In this document: piece after piece, positions 62,855 to 64,000 of the stretch
Layout: every line of letters begins with the position of its first letter
How positions within the stretch are numbered: the first letter of the stretch is position 1
Source: Stutzerimonas urumqiensis
GTDB taxonomy: Bacteria; Pseudomonadota; Gammaproteobacteria; Pseudomonadales; Pseudomonadaceae
DNA length: 64,000 bases
Assembly (NCBI RefSeq): GCF_003640395.1
Contig: NZ_RBZQ01000005.1
Location: 124,001-188,000 of the forward strand
Reading direction: 5' to 3'
Notes under the pieces: model-generated
Seen by the model: only the letters and a program-made list of their open reading frames with translations
Databases searched by the model: none
Told to the model about the DNA's origin: nothing
Translations under genes and position numbers: made by a program

Positions 62855-63121
62855 CTAGAGCCCGCGACTGCCCCAGGAAAGCAGCAGCGCCAACCCCAGG
62901 CCGGCGAAGCCCACCCGGTAGAAAAGCTGATTCAGCCGGGCCATTGCCTCGACCTGGAAATTGCGCCCCGGCGCAGGCTCCAGCGGAGCGCGGATCGATG
63001 CCAGCCATTCACGCCAGCGCGTGGCCAGCAGCAACCATCCCGCTGCAACCGCAACGAGCATGGCGAGGGTATTGAGGAGTTGGGCCGGGTCCATCAACCC
63101 GATCGGCGCCTGCAGCGACAT
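62855..63121 (-). CDS. Small membrane protein of unknown function
   Basis: This 88-aa product has two hydrophobic segments (about residues 14-33 and 68-83) joined by a basic loop. I do not recognise a family. The ATG at 63121 follows GGAGGTGA at ideal spacing; an upstream in-frame ATG at 63142 has no such site. It is convergent with the acyltransferase gene. Confidence 0.65.
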   Translation of the reverse strand: MSLQAPIGLMDPAQLLNTLAMLVAVAAGWLLLATRWREWLASIRAPLEPAPGRNFQVEAMARLNQLFYRVGFAGLGLALLLSWGSRGL

Positions 63122-63491
63122 CTTCACCTCCGCTTGGGCCATTCGCGCGCGGGTTTGCGCGGTCGTCGCGCAGTCTAAAGGAGCGCGGACACGGCCCCGC
63201 CGGCACCCGACGAAAGGGCGCTCCATCCGTCCCGGTGAACGGGCGAATTAATTCTGCTGATGGTTGTTCCCCACCGCCCCGAGGCTGGCCTATATTGCCG
63301 GCGAGCCATCTGCACCGCGCTGTAAGTTCCTTGCTAGAGCGGTCGCAGCCTCGGCCTTACGGTTCATGAAGGTAGGCAAAATAGCCGTGTCCGCGTCGAG
63401 CAGTCGCCGCCTACACAAATGTCCCCAAAAACCGCCGCCTCAGACCTGCCTTGCACGCAACCGTTCAATTCGCCCAAAGGACAAGTACAAG
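63122..63491. other. Intergenic region before DUF1329 gene
   Basis: This is a 370-base stretch without a convincing gene, between divergent genes. It holds a TATATT -10-like element at 63291-63296 that could drive the DUF1329 gene from a long leader of nearly 200 bases. I see no clear riboswitch or terminator motif in it. Confidence 0.5.
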
Positions 63492-64000
63492 ATGAAGAAG
63501 CTGATTCTGACCACAGGAGCGCTGACCTTGACGCTTCTGGCAAGCGCCACGATGGCGGCGGTAGCCCCCGCAGAGGCTGCCCGCCTCGGCGACACCCTGA
63601 CACCCATCGGAGCCGAGAAAGCCGGTAATGCGGCAGGCACCATTCCGGCCTGGACCGGCGGCCTGGCCGTCGACGCCGGCTCGGTGAATGCGGATGGCTT
63701 CGTGGCCGACCCGTTCCCGCAGGACACGCCCAAGTTCGTCATCACTGCGCAGAACTACGAGCAGTACCAGGAGAACCTGGCGCCCGGCCAGATCGCCATG
63801 CTCAAGCGGTACCCCGATACCTATCGGCTGCCCGTCTACGAGACGCGGCGGACCGCGGCCATGCCATCGTCGATCTACGAAGCCGCCGCACGCAACGCCA
63901 CGCAGACCAAGCTGGTGCGCGGTGGCAACGGCCTGGAGAACTTCAACACGGCGATCGCCTTCCCGGTACCGAAGGATGGCCTCGAGGTGATCTGGAACCA
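63492..64000 (+). CDS. DUF1329-domain exported protein (3' end outside window)
   Basis: The first 169 residues are visible. A signal peptide (residues 1-22, MKKLILTTGALTLTLLASA) is followed by the DUF1329 start: LGDTLTPIGAEKAGNAAGTIPAW with TGG, then FVITAQNYEQYQENLAPGQ and YPDTYRLPVYETRR. DUF1329 proteins have a LolA/LolB-like fold. In pseudomonads they commonly sit beside DUF1302, YCF48-type and RND-transporter genes; the window ends before these could be seen. Confidence 0.92.
   Translation, partial: MKKLILTTGALTLTLLASATMAAVAPAEAARLGDTLTPIGAEKAGNAAGTIPAWTGGLAVDAGSVNADGFVADPFPQDTPKFVITAQNYEQYQENLAPGQIAMLKRYPDTYRLPVYETRRTAAMPSSIYEAAARNATQTKLVRGGNGLENFNTAIAFPVPKDGLEVIWN

Overview
The window is about 64 kb of GC-rich, densely coded chromosome from a gammaproteobacterium of the Pseudomonadaceae, most like the Stutzerimonas (Pseudomonas stutzeri) group. 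The evidence is the set of families present: an MvaT-type H-NS-like regulator, an olsBA ornithine-lipid operon, folM/folX, a RhlB helicase, DUF1244 with a HopJ-like protein, two-domain Pta, and DUF1329. These assignments come from reading protein sequence by eye; no database search was run. I saw no rRNA, tRNA, CRISPR array, insertion sequence, prophage or attachment site. The region reads as ordinary core genome.

Layout. 1-4.9 kb: 3' end of rhlB, moaCDE (molybdopterin synthase), a PIN-PhoH ATPase and a His-rich CDF metal exporter (dmeF). 4.9-11 kb: yaaA, a GDP-mannose bifunctional enzyme, purU with a small downstream ORF, mvaT and sbcB. 11.3-18.1 kb: a six-gene overlapping operon of RDD, SpoIIM-like, DUF4129, DUF4350, MoxR AAA+ and DUF58 proteins. 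18-25.5 kb: a PilZ protein, small exported proteins, pyruvate kinase, a diguanylate cyclase overlapping a 2Fe-2S reductase, class I fumarase and a DJ-1 protein. 25.5-33 kb: lipid and envelope functions (ClsB-like, YceI, an acyl-CoA dehydrogenase relative, olsBA, acpH), then an alpha/beta hydrolase, a class II aldolase and a flavodoxin. 33-40 kb: a PilZ-like protein, folM, folX, DUF1244, hopJ, cysZ, trxB, an Old Yellow Enzyme, glutathione peroxidase and slyD. 40-44.7 kb: DUF3565, ackA, pta and a YihG-type acyltransferase. 44.7-53.3 kb: a c-di-GMP REC-PAS-GGDEF-EAL regulator beside a large CHASE hybrid histidine kinase, an OmpA-type lipoprotein and a fatty acyl-CoA ligase. 53.5-64 kb: a LysE exporter, a D-2-hydroxyacid dehydrogenase, rsmC, a Mn2+ riboswitch with its GDT1-family exporter, an M48 lipoprotein protease, a chemoreceptor, a divergent SRAP protein, an acyltransferase and a truncated DUF1329 gene.

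The strongest non-coding find is a yybP-ykoY (Mn2+) riboswitch at 56287-56410 ahead of a GDT1/UPF0016 gene that starts with TTG. The 3' strand of its closing helix has a perfect alternative partner downstream. Also worth a second look: an intrinsic-terminator-like hairpin 16 nt before the trxB start codon, an SRAP protein lacking two of four family active-site residues, a hybrid kinase whose third receiver has lost its phospho-acceptor, a (GTGATC)8 hexamer tract encoding the His/Asp loop of the metal exporter, and the MoxR/DUF58 operon. Several genes are best explained by GTG or TTG starts set by a clear ribosome binding site or by homology.
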